DNA from: Streptomyces sp. NBC_01216
GTDB lineage: Bacteria > Actinomycetota > Actinomycetes > Streptomycetales > Streptomycetaceae
Assembly: GCF_035994945.1 (NCBI RefSeq)
Contig: NZ_CP108680.1
Span: 43,177-107,176 of the forward strand
DNA length: 64,000 nt
Direction of reading: 5' to 3'
Shown here piece by piece: positions 24,116-32,880 of this stretch (its first letter is position 1; every line of letters starts with the position of its first letter). The notes below the pieces were generated by a model that saw nothing but the letters and a program-made list of their open reading frames with translations, was not told where the DNA came from and did no database searches. A program made the position numbers and the translations under genes.

Positions 24116-25636
24116 GTGACCGAGACGGACACCCCCGCCTTCGCAGCTGCCACGATCACCGCGGACGACCCGCGGTACCCGAGCCTGGTGCTGGGCACCA
24201 ACCACCGGTTTCCCGGCCGGCCGGACTACGTCCGGGTGGTGACCACGACCGCCCAGGTGGCGGACGCGGTCACCGAGGCCGTGGCGGCCGGCCGGCGGAT
24301 CTCCGTCCGCAGCGGCGGCCACGGATTCGAGGACCTGGCCACCGACGGGGTCGAGGTCCTCCTCGACATGTCCGAGATGACCGAGGTGTGCTACGACGCG
24401 GAGCGGCGGGCCTTCGCCATCGAGGCCGGCGCCACGCTCGGCCACGTCTACCGGGTGCTGTTCAAGGGATGGGGCGTCACCATTCCGGCCGGCGAGTGCC
24501 CCGAGGTCGGGGTGGGCGGCCATATCGTCGGCGGAGGCTACGGTCCGCTCTCGCGCGGCCTCGGCGCGGTCGTCGACTACCTGTACGCCGTGGAGGTCGT
24601 GGTCGTCGGCGAGGACGGCGTCGCCCGCGCCGTCGTCGCCACCCGCGAGGACGACGACCCGCACCGCGACCTGTGGTGGGCCCACACCGGAGGCGGTGGC
24701 GGCACCTTCGGCGTCGTGACGCGCTACTGGATGCGGGCACCGGGCGCCGACTCCGACGACCCGGCGCGACTCCTGCCCCAGGCGCCCGGCGCCTGGCGCA
24801 GCGGCATGGCCGTCTGGTCCTGGGAGACCATGACACCGGAGTCGTTCGCCACCCTGCAGGCCAACTTCGGCTCCTGGTTCGAGCGCAACAGCGCCCCCGA
24901 CTCGCCGTACGCGGCGCTCGCGGGCTACTTCCACGGCACCCACCGCTCCGGCTTCGGACTGACCGTCGGCGCCCACATGGACGACGCCATCCCGGACGCC
25001 GAACGACTGATGACCTCGTTCTTCGAGGAGGTCATGGCCGGCGTGGACGCCAAGCCGCTCTTCGTCGACCAGCAGGTCAGGCCCTGGCTCTACATGTCGT
25101 CGTACCCCGGGTGGGGCGACCCGGGCGACCCCTTCACCCGCCGCATCAAGATCAAGGCCGCGTACCTGCGCAAGGGCTACTCGACGACCCAGACGGAGAC
25201 GCTGTACCGGCATCTGACGACCGGCGAGACCAGCCCTGTACAGCTCATCCTCATCGGCTACGGGGGGCGGGTGAACGCCGTCGCCCCGGACGCCACCGCG
25301 GCGGCCCAGCGTGACTCGGTCCTCAAGGCCGCCTACATGGCGGTGTGGGGGGCGCAGGCCGAGGACGAGACGAACATCCGGCGGGTGCGCGAGATGTACC
25401 GCGAGGTGTACGCCGACACAGGCGGGGTGCCGGTGCCGAACGAGGCCAACGACGGCTCGTACGTCAACTACGCCGACACCGACCTGGCCGACCCGGAGTG
25501 GAACACCTCCGGTGTTCCCTGGCACACCCTGTACTTCAAGGACAACTACCCCCGCCTGCAGCGTGTCAAGAAGCGCTACGACCCGCGCGACGTCTTCCGG
25601 CACGCCCTGTCCGTCCGCCTGCCCGACGGGCTCTGA
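24116..25636 (+). CDS. Bicovalent FAD-linked oxidase (berberine bridge enzyme-like)
   Basis: 506-residue VAO/PCMH-fold oxidase. His69 in RSGGHGFE and Cys128 in GECPEVGVGGH are the two residues that normally bind FAD covalently, so a 6-S-cysteinyl, 8-alpha-histidyl flavin is expected. The C-terminal BBE segment ends NYPRLQRVKKRYDPRDVFRHALSV. Such enzymes oxidise alcohols, amines or C-C bonds, giving H2O2. Start GTG 24116 has GGAGG seven bases before it. No Tat or Sec signal is evident, so it is probably cytoplasmic. Monocistronic, under box P2, ended by a strong hairpin. Substrate unknown. Confidence 0.92.
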   Translation: MTETDTPAFAAATITADDPRYPSLVLGTNHRFPGRPDYVRVVTTTAQVADAVTEAVAAGRRISVRSGGHGFEDLATDGVEVLLDMSEMTEVCYDAERRAFAIEAGATLGHVYRVLFKGWGVTIPAGECPEVGVGGHIVGGGYGPLSRGLGAVVDYLYAVEVVVVGEDGVARAVVATREDDDPHRDLWWAHTGGGGGTFGVVTRYWMRAPGADSDDPARLLPQAPGAWRSGMAVWSWETMTPESFATLQANFGSWFERNSAPDSPYAALAGYFHGTHRSGFGLTVGAHMDDAIPDAERLMTSFFEEVMAGVDAKPLFVDQQVRPWLYMSSYPGWGDPGDPFTRRIKIKAAYLRKGYSTTQTETLYRHLTTGETSPVQLILIGYGGRVNAVAPDATAAAQRDSVLKAAYMAVWGAQAEDETNIRRVREMYREVYADTGGVPVPNEANDGSYVNYADTDLADPEWNTSGVPWHTLYFKDNYPRLQRVKKRYDPRDVFRHALSVRLPDGL

Positions 25637-25655
25637 GGACGCCCAGGACGGAAAT

Positions 25656-25699
25656 ACCGGCGCCCGGCGCCCGCTCTGGAGCGGGCGCCGGGCGCCGGT
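25656..25699. terminator. Strong hairpin terminator
   Basis: Perfect 21-bp arms (CCGGCGCCCGGCGCCCGCTC as core) around a two-base TG gap, 20 bp after the oxidase stop; it separates that gene from the bacilliredoxin-like gene. Confidence 0.9.
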
Positions 25700-25885
25700 G
25701 TGTGACGACGGTGACGTGAACGCGGTGCGTGCTTCTGATCCCTGGTGCCTGTTGCCCCCGTGTGCCGAAGCGCGGCAGCTGTCACGGGGCGGGCTTGCCG
25801 TCACCGAGATTGACCGTTCAGCTCCCACACGCCGGCCGATCGCTACTATGGGTAACTGAACCGTCGCTTTTTGTGAGGAGCTGGA

Positions 25886-26311
25886 ATGCCGTACTCGCCA
25901 CTGTTGGTCAAGCCGATGAAAGAAGAGCTGACCGCGATCGGGTTCAAGGAGTTGCTGACCGCCGAAGAGGTGGACTCCGCGATGAAGGACGCCGAGAAGG
26001 GCCTGACCCTGGTGGCCGTCAACGCCGTCAACGGTGCCGCGGCCGGTATGGCCCGCCCCGGGGCGCGCATGGCTCTGGAGGACGGCTCCAAGCGTCCCGA
26101 CCGGCTGGTGACCGTCTTCGCCGAGCAGGATTTGGAGGCCACGGCTCAGATGCGCGGATACTTTGCGGAAATCCCGCCGTCCGAACCTTCGTTCGCATTG
26201 TTCAAGGACGGCGAACTCGTCTATTTCGTCCCGCGTCACCGTATCGAGGGACGCGACGCCGACGCGGTGGCCGCCGACCTTCGCGCCGCGTTCGACGAGT
26301 TCGGCCAGTAG
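25886..26311 (+). CDS. Bacilliredoxin-like (BrxA/BrxB, DUF1094) protein lacking the CGC motif
   Basis: 141 residues, full family length. The family pattern is plain: LVKPMKEELTAIGF, then LVAVNAVNGAAAGMARPGA, PDRLVTVFAEQDLEATA and PSFALFKDGELVYFVPRH. Bacilliredoxins carry a Cys-Gly-Cys active site in the second segment; here residues 49-51 are Asn-Gly-Ala, so thiol-disulfide chemistry is not possible at that site. Streptomyces use mycothiol, not bacillithiol. The start has GAGGAG upstream; TACTAT at 25844 may be a -10 element. It is flanked by terminators on both sides and has no convincing cluster box, so it may be a passenger, or a binding or resistance protein. Function unknown. Confidence 0.85.
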   Translation: MPYSPLLVKPMKEELTAIGFKELLTAEEVDSAMKDAEKGLTLVAVNAVNGAAAGMARPGARMALEDGSKRPDRLVTVFAEQDLEATAQMRGYFAEIPPSEPSFALFKDGELVYFVPRHRIEGRDADAVAADLRAAFDEFGQ

Positions 26312-26676
26312 CGACCATCGGCCACGGCCGCAGGGACCAAGCCGGGGCTCTCCGCTGGTGACCAGGCGTGCCGCACGCAACACAGCCAAGGTCACCCCGG
26401 CCTACTGGTGACAGCTCTCGTGCTTCGGCACACGCCCCTGTACGGGCTGTCCATGACGCGGCACGCACCGAAGCCCCCGGGGCGGCCACATGGCCGACCG
26501 GGGGCTTCGGTGTCGGCGTTCGCAGCGGACGAGGAGCCCCTGGGCGGCGTACTGGCCGTGGCTCATCGGCAATGAGCTCCTCGGGGAGCCCGCGAACTCC
26601 GCAAGATCATCGATGAGCTTGACGCCTTCATGACCCGCCCTGCCCAGCCACAGACGGCCGAAGACAGAGACCAAAC
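26312..26676. other. Intergenic region with terminator
   Basis: 365 bp between convergent genes. It contains the hairpin at 26466-26512. A short open stretch near 26595-26660 has coding-like character (reads [14 protein letters not shown]) but has a stop just upstream and no ribosome site; it could be a gene remnant. Nothing else recognised. Confidence 0.5.
26466..26512. terminator. Hairpin terminator
   Basis: Arms CACCGAAGCCCCCGG and CCGGGGGCTTCGGTG, with an inner GGCCA/TGGCC pair. Confidence 0.85.
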
Positions 26677-27549
26677 TCAGGCGTCCGCCACGGCGGGCAG
26701 CACCCGCTCGCCGATCAGATCGATCCCGCGCACCTGGTCCGGACCCTCCAGGATGCCGATCACCCGGGTGACGCCGGCCCCGGCGATCTCGCGCAGCACC
26801 CCGGTCAGCTCGTCCGCGGAGGCCGTGTCGGACGGCGTGAACGGCATGATGCAGGTCTTCTCGATCGCGTCGTAGTCCCGTCCCTCCGCCTCGCAGTGGC
26901 GGCGCAGCACCGCCAGCTTGTCGCCCAGGTCGGGCCCCGGGTAGAGATTGCAGGCGTCCGCGTAACGGGCGACCAGACGCAGGGTCTTCTTCTCGCCGCC
27001 GCCGCCGATCATGATGCGGGGACGTGCGAGGTTCTGCGGGACGTTCAGCGGCCGGTCCAGACGGTAGTGCCGGCCGGCGACGGGCTTCTCATCACCCTTC
27101 TCACCGTCCCACATGCCCAGACAGATCCGGACGGCCTCCTCCAGCCGCTCGAACCGCTCGGCCAGCGGAGGGAAGTCGATACCGAGGCCACGAGCCTCCT
27201 CCTCGTACCAGCCGGCCCCGATGCCGAGGTCCGCCCGGCCGCCGGACAGGACGTCGAGCGTGGTCACGGTCTTGGCCAGCAGACCAGGAGACCGGAAGTG
27301 GACGCCGGCGACCATCGGCATCAGCCGGACCCGACGGGTGTGCGCGGCGATCGTGGCCAGCGTGGTGAAGCACTCCAACATCGGCTGCTCGGCCCCGCCC
27401 ATGTGCGGGCCCTGCCAGACGTGGTCGGCGACACCGATGACGTCGAAACCGGCGTCGTCGGCGGCGCGGGACATCGCCGCCAGGGTGTCCGCCATGCGCC
27501 CCGCCCCGCCCTCCCAGGCGTAATCCGCGAATGCCAGACCGAGTTTCAT
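26677..27549 (-). CDS. LLM-class F420-dependent oxidoreductase
   Basis: 290 residues of the luciferase-like TIM-barrel family. [15 protein letters not shown] at the N-terminus, [16 protein letters not shown], the [45 protein letters not shown] block and [22 protein letters not shown] are typical of actinobacterial F420 or FMN enzymes. The start has GGGAG upstream. It stands alone, diverging from the CoA ligase at 27784; only the ligase has a clear box. It may reduce or oxidise a cluster intermediate using F420H2 or reduced flavin. Family sure, cofactor probable, substrate unknown. Confidence 0.88.
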   Translation of the reverse strand: MKLGLAFADYAWEGGAGRMADTLAAMSRAADDAGFDVIGVADHVWQGPHMGGAEQPMLECFTTLATIAAHTRRVRLMPMVAGVHFRSPGLLAKTVTTLDVLSGGRADLGIGAGWYEEEARGLGIDFPPLAERFERLEEAVRICLGMWDGEKGDEKPVAGRHYRLDRPLNVPQNLARPRIMIGGGGEKKTLRLVARYADACNLYPGPDLGDKLAVLRRHCEAEGRDYDAIEKTCIMPFTPSDTASADELTGVLREIAGAGVTRVIGILEGPDQVRGIDLIGERVLPAVADA

Positions 27550-27736
27550 GGCCGATCTCCCAACAGGTGCTCGATGACGGGGTGGGTGTGCGCCCGCGGC
27601 GAGGCCGTCGGGCCAAGGGCTGTCCCGCGATCCCCGGCGGGCAACCCGAAGAATAGGGCGGATGCCCCGTCTCCCCGTTCTTCGATCGTGCTCGATCCGG
27701 TCTCGCCCCGAAGCGCGGAAACCACCGGTGAAGAGG

Positions 27737-27752
27737 GCAATCACCGAGATGC
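27737..27752 (+). promoter_or_regulatory. Cluster box P3
   Basis: GCAATCACCGAGATGC, 32 bp before the ligase start at 27784; with box M4 this is the closest spacing of the set. Confidence 0.75.
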
Positions 27753-27783
27753 GAGGGACGGTGACGGACGGAAACCTGGCGGG

Positions 27784-29487
27784 ATGGAGCATCTTGAGCC
27801 CGAAGAACCGACGACGCCGGCGGGCGAGCAGGCCGGACACCCGGTGTCCGCACGGCCGAGTCACGCCGCGGGCACCCATCCCGTACCCCTCCTCGACGAG
27901 ACGATTGGCGCCAACCTCCGGCGGTCCGTCGCCGCGTTCCCCGACCGGGACGCCCTCGTCGACCAGGGCGGCGGCGGCCGCCGCTGGAGCTACGCCGAGC
28001 TCGACGCGCAGACCGACGCCCTCGCGGCCGGACTGCTGGACCTGGGCGTCCGCGTGGGCGACCGGATCGGATTGTGGTCCCCCAACAACGCCGCATGGGT
28101 CCTCACCCAGTACGCGGCGGCGAAGATCGGGGCGATCCTGGTCAACATCAACCCCGCCTACCGGACCTACGAGCTGGAGTATGTGCTCGGTCACGCCGGT
28201 GTCCGGGTGCTCGTGGCCGCGCCGGCGCTGCGCAACACCGCCACCGCCGCCATGATCGCCGAGGTCGCGCCGCGCTGCCCCTCCCTTCGGCACACGGTCC
28301 TCATCGGCGGCGAGGAATGGGACGCTCTGCTGACCCCGCCCGCCGAGCCCAGCGCCCGCCGGCTCGCCGAGATCACCGCCTCGCTCCACCCGGACGACCC
28401 GATCAACATCCAGTACACCTCGGGAACCACCGGCTCACCCAAAGGCGCGACCCTCACCCACCGCAACATCCTCAACAACGGCTTCTTCACCGGCGAACTG
28501 CTCGAGTACACCCCCGCTGACCGCGTCTGCCTGCCCGTGCCCTTCTACCACTGCTTCGGCATGGTGATGGGCACCATCGCGGCGCTCAGCCACGGCGCGT
28601 GCGTGGTGATCCCGAGCCCCTTCTTCGATGCCCGCGCGACCCTGGAAGCGATCGAGGCGGAGCGCTGCACCTCGCTCTACGGCGTTCCGACGATGTTCAT
28701 CGCCGAACTCAACCACCCCGACTTCGGCTCCTTCGACCTCTCCAGCCTGCGAACCGGCATCATGTCCGGCACCCCCTGCCCCGTCGAGGTGATGAGGCAG
28801 GTCGTCGGCCGGATGCACATGGCGAGGGTGACGATCTGCTACGGCATGACCGAGACCTCGCCCGTGGCCTGCCAGACTCGGCCCGGCGACTCCCTCGAAC
28901 GACGGGTGTCGACCGTCGGCCGGGCCGGCCCCCACGTGGAGATCAAGATCGTCGACCCGGAGACCGGCGAGACCGTACCGCGCGGCAGCCAGGGAGAGTT
29001 CTGCACCCGCGGCTACTCGGTGATGAGCGGATACTGGCGACAGCCCGACAAGACCACCGAGGCCATCGACACGGACGGCTGGATGCACACCGGAGACCTC
29101 GCCGTGATGGACGACGACGGGTACGTGGGCATCACCGGCCGGATCAAGGACATGGTCATCCGCGGCGGCGAGAACATCTACCCGCGCGAGATCGAGGAGT
29201 TCCTCCACACCCACCCGGACATCCTCGACGCACAGGTGGTCGGAGTCCCCGACGACTACTACGGCGAGGAGCTCATCGCCTGGATCCGTCTGCGGGACGG
29301 TGCCGCACCGCTGTCCGCCACCGAACTGTGGGCGTACTGCGCCGGGAAGCTCGCCCACTTCAAGATCCCCCGGTACGTGGCCGTCACCGACTCCTTCCCT
29401 ATGACCGCCAGCGGAAAGGTCCGCAAGGTCGAGCTGCGCGAGCAGGGCGCCGCCCTGCTCGCCGGACGACTCGCCCAGGCCGCGTGA
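27784..29487 (+). CDS. Acyl-CoA synthetase (AMP-binding, medium/long-chain type)
   Basis: 567 residues. Core motifs [68 protein letters not shown] and the catalytic lysine region [12 protein letters not shown] are all present. The layout matches FadD-type ligases that make an acyl-CoA from a free acid. ATG 27784 was chosen as the first codon after box P3; the ribosome site is weak (GGCGGG), and the first ~35 residues are poorly conserved, so a later start is possible. It converges on an acyl-CoA dehydrogenase gene, which suggests an activation-then-desaturation route for a starter or side-chain acid. Substrate unknown. Confidence 0.9.
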   Translation: MEHLEPEEPTTPAGEQAGHPVSARPSHAAGTHPVPLLDETIGANLRRSVAAFPDRDALVDQGGGGRRWSYAELDAQTDALAAGLLDLGVRVGDRIGLWSPNNAAWVLTQYAAAKIGAILVNINPAYRTYELEYVLGHAGVRVLVAAPALRNTATAAMIAEVAPRCPSLRHTVLIGGEEWDALLTPPAEPSARRLAEITASLHPDDPINIQYTSGTTGSPKGATLTHRNILNNGFFTGELLEYTPADRVCLPVPFYHCFGMVMGTIAALSHGACVVIPSPFFDARATLEAIEAERCTSLYGVPTMFIAELNHPDFGSFDLSSLRTGIMSGTPCPVEVMRQVVGRMHMARVTICYGMTETSPVACQTRPGDSLERRVSTVGRAGPHVEIKIVDPETGETVPRGSQGEFCTRGYSVMSGYWRQPDKTTEAIDTDGWMHTGDLAVMDDDGYVGITGRIKDMVIRGGENIYPREIEEFLHTHPDILDAQVVGVPDDYYGEELIAWIRLRDGAAPLSATELWAYCAGKLAHFKIPRYVAVTDSFPMTASGKVRKVELREQGAALLAGRLAQAA

Positions 29488-29492
29488 CGGTC

Positions 29493-29527
29493 CGTGGAAG
29501 GGCCCGTACCGGCGGGCCCCTTCCACG
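29493..29527. terminator. Hairpin between convergent genes
   Basis: Arms CGTGGAAGGGCCCG and CGGGCCCCTTCCACG (one bulged C) around TACCGG. Confidence 0.8.
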
Positions 29528-29538
29528 TACCCCGGCCG

Positions 29539-30702
29539 TCAGGCCGCGTTCGGCAGCCCCAGACCGCGTGCGATCAGCATCCGCTGCACCTCGCTCGTGC
29601 CCTCGCCGATCTCCAGGACCTTGGCGTCGCGGTAGAAGCGGGCCACCGGGTAGTCGTTGATACAGCCGTAGCCGCCGAAGATCTGCGTCGCGTCCCGGGC
29701 GTTGTCCATCGCCGCGCCGGAGGAGACGAGCTTCGCGATCGACGCCTCCTTGGCGAAGGGTTCCCCGCGCAGCATCCTGGTCACCGCGTCGTAGTACGCC
29801 AGCCGCGCGCTGTGGGCCCGCACCTCCATGTCGGCGATCTTGAACTGGATGGCCTGGTTGGCACCGATGCTCCGCCCGAACGCCGCCCGCTCCTTGGCAT
29901 GACGCACGCTTTCGTCGACACAGCCCTGGGCGATGCCCGCGCCCACCGCGGAGATCGCGATCCGGCTCTCGTCCAGCACCGACAGGAACTGGGACAGACC
30001 CCGGCCCTCCCGCCCGAGCAGGTTCCCGGCCGGCACCCGGACGTCGGTGAAGGTCAGACCGCGGGTGTCAGAGGAGTTCCAGCCCGCCTTGGAGTACTTC
30101 GGCGCGACCTCGAATCCCGGCGTGCCCGAGGGGACCACGATGGTCGAGGCGTCCTGACGGCCGTCCGCGCGGACCCCCGTCACCGCCGTCACCGTCACCA
30201 GACGGGTGATGTCCGTACCGGAGTTGGTGATGAACGACTTGGCACCGTTGATCACCCAGTCGTCCCCGTCGCGAACCGCCGTCGTGGCGAGCCCGGCCAC
30301 ATCCGTACCACCTCCGGGCTCGGTCAGCCCGAACGCGCTGAGCGCCGTCCCCGAGCACAGCCCCGGCATCCAGCGTTCCTTCTGCTCGGGCGTGCCGAAG
30401 CGGTGGATCGGCATGGCCCCCAGCGACACCCCCGCGGACAACGTGATCGCGACCGACGTGTCGACACGGGCGAGTTCCTCCAGCGCCACGCACAGAGCCA
30501 GGAAGCCACGGCCCCCACCGCCGTACTCCGGCTCGAAAGGAAGCCCGAACAGGCCCATCCGGCCCATCTCGGCCACCAGGTCGTACGGGAACTCGTCCCG
30601 CTTGTAGAGGTCGCCGATGGCCGGGGCCACGGCGGTGCGCGCGAAGTCCTCCACGGTCTTGCGCAGGATCTCGTGCTCCTCGTCGAGCTGGAAGCCGATC
30701 AC
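29539..30702 (-). CDS. Acyl-CoA dehydrogenase
   Basis: 387 residues with true acyl-CoA dehydrogenase hallmarks. These are the two signature regions SAFGLTEPGGGTDVAGLATTA and the C-terminal ATQIFGGYGCINDYPVARFYRDAKVLEIGEGTSEVQRM, which holds the catalytic glutamate region and the FAD and CoA contacts. It differs from the monooxygenase-type relatives at 1327 and 11895 in keeping these. GTG 30702 is preceded by GGAGAACC. It follows the SDR gene by 97 bp in the same operon. It probably desaturates an acyl-CoA made by the ligase at 27784; this pairing is inferred. Confidence 0.9.
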   Translation of the reverse strand: MIGFQLDEEHEILRKTVEDFARTAVAPAIGDLYKRDEFPYDLVAEMGRMGLFGLPFEPEYGGGGRGFLALCVALEELARVDTSVAITLSAGVSLGAMPIHRFGTPEQKERWMPGLCSGTALSAFGLTEPGGGTDVAGLATTAVRDGDDWVINGAKSFITNSGTDITRLVTVTAVTGVRADGRQDASTIVVPSGTPGFEVAPKYSKAGWNSSDTRGLTFTDVRVPAGNLLGREGRGLSQFLSVLDESRIAISAVGAGIAQGCVDESVRHAKERAAFGRSIGANQAIQFKIADMEVRAHSARLAYYDAVTRMLRGEPFAKEASIAKLVSSGAAMDNARDATQIFGGYGCINDYPVARFYRDAKVLEIGEGTSEVQRMLIARGLGLPNAA

Positions 30703-30799
30703 GGTTCTCCTCGGGGGTCGCGCGCCCCGCGGGCGCGAGGGGGGAAGGAGCCGGCCCGGAAGCCGGCGGGAGGAAGGGACGGCGGCGGCGGTACGGCCG

Positions 30800-31552
30800 T
30801 CAGGCCGGGACGGAACCGACCAGGCCGCCGTCGACGACGAACTCCTGACCGGTGATGTAGGCCGCCCGCGGCGAGAGCAGGAACAGCACCGTCTCGGCGA
30901 TGTCCCGCGGAGTACCGAGCGTGCCCAGCGCGACCTGGCCGCGGAAGAACTCGCGGACCTCCTCGACCGGGGCGACCGCGTCGAACATCTCGGTACGGAT
31001 GTGGCCCGGCGTGACGGCGTTGACCCGGATACCACGCTCGGCCAGGTCCGGCGCGAGCGTCTGCGGCAGATTCAGCACGGCCGCCTTGCTGGCCGCGTAG
31101 ACCGAACCCGGACCCATGCCGCGGTGCACCAGCCACGACGCGTTGAGCACCACCGAAGAACCCTCGGCCAGCAGCGGCAGCGCCTTCTGCACCGTGAAGA
31201 ACGCGCCCTTGAAGTTGGTGCCGACGACCTGGTCGAAGTCCTCCTCGGTCACGTCGGCGGTACGGGCGTTGAGGCCGATGCCGGCATTGGCGAAGACACC
31301 GTGCAGGCTGCCGAAGCGGGCACGGACCTGCTCGAACGCCGCCTCGAGCTCGGCCGGACGGGCCACGTCCAGGGCCACGGCGAGCACCCGGTCGCCACCG
31401 TCCAGGTCCTTGACCGCCCGGTCGAGACGGTCGGCGTCGCGGCCGGCGATCACCACGTTGGCGCCCTCGTCGAGCAGACGGCGGGCGGTGGCGAAGCCGA
31501 TGCCGCTGCCGCCGCCGGTGATGAAGTAGGTCTTGTTCGCGAAGTCAGTCAT
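30800..31552 (-). CDS. Short-chain dehydrogenase/reductase
   Basis: 250-residue classical SDR. TGGGSGIGFA is the NAD(P) glycine motif, NAGIG the structural motif, and the Ser (NASW)/Tyr-x-x-x-Lys (YAASK) catalytic set is present; the C-terminus VNAVTPGHIRTEMF and ITGQEFVVDGG is standard. Start ATG 31552. First gene of the SDR-ACAD operon, 32 bp downstream of box M4. It oxidises or reduces a hydroxyl/keto group; cofactor and substrate are not determined. Confidence 0.92.
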   Translation of the reverse strand: MTDFANKTYFITGGGSGIGFATARRLLDEGANVVIAGRDADRLDRAVKDLDGGDRVLAVALDVARPAELEAAFEQVRARFGSLHGVFANAGIGLNARTADVTEEDFDQVVGTNFKGAFFTVQKALPLLAEGSSVVLNASWLVHRGMGPGSVYAASKAAVLNLPQTLAPDLAERGIRVNAVTPGHIRTEMFDAVAPVEEVREFFRGQVALGTLGTPRDIAETVLFLLSPRAAYITGQEFVVDGGLVGSVPA

Positions 31553-31583
31553 GCGGTCAGCGTCGGGGCCGCACGCCGCGCGC

Positions 31584-31599
31584 GCATCTCTCGGATTGC
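31584..31599 (-). promoter_or_regulatory. Cluster box M4
   Basis: GCAATCCGAGAGATGC on the minus strand, 32 bp before the SDR start. The GGCGCTGC flank is the same as at box M3. Divergent pair with box P4. Confidence 0.8.
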
Positions 31600-31667
31600 G
31601 CAGCGCCTCGCACAGGCCCGACCCGCACAGGCCCGCCGGAAAAACGCGCCGCACGAGGGACGGTTGA

Positions 31668-31683
31668 GCAATCTGGAAGATGC
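31668..31683 (+). promoter_or_regulatory. Cluster box P4 (reference copy)
   Basis: GCAATCTGGAAGATGC, the copy nearest to the consensus, 115 bp before the YciI-like gene. Its halves form an imperfect dyad, GCAATCT / AAGATGC. Confidence 0.8.
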
Positions 31684-31779
31684 GCCGGGCCCGCCGGGAA
31701 GGGAAGGCTGGGCTGGTGGACACCACGCCTGCGAGGAACGTCGTCGTCGTGGAGTGCACCGGACCACGCACACAGGCAC

Positions 31780-31795
31780 GCAATCAAGGAGAGCC
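31780..31795 (+). promoter_or_regulatory. Ribosome site embedded in a box-like sequence
   Basis: GCAATCAAGGAGAGCC matches box M3 at its first 13 positions and contains the AAGGAG ribosome site for the ATG at 31798. It may be a second operator or chance. Confidence 0.35.
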
Positions 31796-31797
31796 CC

Positions 31798-32139
31798 ATG
31801 GCTCAGTTCGCGGTTTTCATCTACGAGGCGGAGATCCCCGGGGGTTGGGAGAACGCCCCCAAGGAGCTCCTGGCGGCCCACGAGGCGTTCCCCGGCAAGG
31901 TCGAGGAGCTCGGCGGCAAGATCCTCAACGGTCTCGCCCTGCAGCCGGCCGGCACTGCCAAGACCGTCCGTGACGGCGCCGTCGGCGACGGCCCGTTCGC
32001 CGCCACCCGGGAGTCGCTCGGCGGCGCCTTCGTGCTGGAGGCGAAGGACCTCGACCACGCCCTCGAGGTCGCCAAGGTCGTCCCGGTGCACGACGGCGGC
32101 GTCGAGGTCCGCCCGCTCTTCGACGCTCCCGAGGCATGA
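31798..32139 (+). CDS. YciI-like (DGPF) protein
   Basis: 113 residues of the YCII-related family, with the DGPFAATRESLGGAFVLEAKDLDHALEVAK block that names the DGPF group. The N-terminus MAQFAVFIYEAE forms the first strand of a dimeric alpha-beta barrel. Family members are often paired with sigma factors or sit beside oxidative enzymes, and some act as lyases or cyclisation helpers. The stop overlaps the start of the next gene (ATGA), so the two are translated together. Role here unknown. Confidence 0.85.
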   Translation: MAQFAVFIYEAEIPGGWENAPKELLAAHEAFPGKVEELGGKILNGLALQPAGTAKTVRDGAVGDGPFAATRESLGGAFVLEAKDLDHALEVAKVVPVHDGGVEVRPLFDAPEA

Positions 32140-32618
32140 CGGTGACGGACACGACGGCGCTGAACGAGATCACCGTCACCCGCGTCCTCGACGCCCCGCG
32201 CGCCGCGGTCTACCGCGCGTGGACCGAGCCCGAGCAGTTCGCCCAGTGGTGGGGGCCGCAGGCATTCACCACCGACCCGTCCACGGTCGCGCTCGACGTC
32301 CGCGTCGGCGGCACGTGGAAGGCCACCATGGCGGCCGAGGGTATCGGTGAGTTCCCGTTCACGGGCGTCTACCGCGAGGTCGTGGCCGACGAGCGACTGG
32401 TCTTCACCCTGGTCGACCCGAACGACGAGAACGTCGCGGCGCGTGCCGAGCGCGGGGAGGCGGAGGAGCTGACCACGGTCACCTTCGCCGACGACGAGGG
32501 AGGCACCAAGCTGACCTTCCAGCAGGTCGGTCAGGTCGAGGCGGAGAAGACCGCGGAGGTCGAGGCCGGCTGGAACAGCTTCCTCGACAGCCTGGCGGAC
32601 CACCTCACCGGCGCCTGA
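32136..32618 (+). CDS. SRPBCC / AHSA1-like ligand-binding protein
   Basis: 160 residues of the START-like fold: VTRVLDAPRAAVYRAWTEPEQFAQWWGPQAFT opens the domain and AGWNSFLDSLADHL closes it. Such proteins form a deep hydrophobic cavity, and in aromatic polyketide clusters they can act as cyclases; most have no known ligand. Four-base overlap with the YciI gene. The operon ends in a hairpin at 32648-32705. Confidence 0.85.
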   Translation: MTVTDTTALNEITVTRVLDAPRAAVYRAWTEPEQFAQWWGPQAFTTDPSTVALDVRVGGTWKATMAAEGIGEFPFTGVYREVVADERLVFTLVDPNDENVAARAERGEAEELTTVTFADDEGGTKLTFQQVGQVEAEKTAEVEAGWNSFLDSLADHLTGA

Positions 32619-32647
32619 ACCGCCCGGAGGCACCACCAGCACCACCG

Positions 32648-32705
32648 CACGACGAGCACGGGGAGCGGTACGGGTCGGAGGCCCGGCCCGCTCCCCGCCG
32701 TCGTG
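32648..32705. terminator. Two-part hairpin terminator
   Basis: Outer arms CACGACG/CGTCGTG and inner arms GGGGAGCGG/CCGCTCCCC, 29 bp after the SRPBCC stop. Confidence 0.75.
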
Positions 32706-32804
32706 TCCGGCCGTTCCCCGCCGCCGGAGTCGTTGCGCCGCTCCCGCGTTCCCGGCCGTCCGCCGGGTGACGCGCCCCGCCGTCCGAGCCCTCCGGACAA
32801 CACC

Positions 32805-32820
32805 GCAATACGCAAGATGC
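32805..32820 (+). promoter_or_regulatory. Cluster box P5
   Basis: GCAATACGCAAGATGC, 61 bp before the acyltransferase GTG at 32881; heads the four-gene operon to 37946. Confidence 0.75.
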
Positions 32821-32880
32821 GGTCCTCCGGCGGCCCCGCAACCCTGGTCCCGTCTCTTCGCTGATCAGGGGGTCGGTCCG

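Noticed and set aside
25797..25812. GCCGTCACCGAGATTG upstream of the bacilliredoxin-like gene
   Set aside because: It resembles box P3 but lacks GCA and the final TGC; kept out of the count as probably chance.
23507..26395. Long minus-strand frame of 962 codons across the covalent-flavin oxidase and bacilliredoxin-like genes
   Set aside because: It runs antisense through two well-supported genes and two terminators; low-complexity translation.
26580..26670. Coding-like stretch reading [14 protein letters not shown]
   Set aside because: A stop lies just upstream, there is no start or ribosome site; at most the remains of a gene end.
27641..27656. GCAACCCGAAGAATAG near the F420-type oxidoreductase start
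   Set aside because: The right half does not match and it faces the wrong way for that gene; the true box for the ligase is at 27737.
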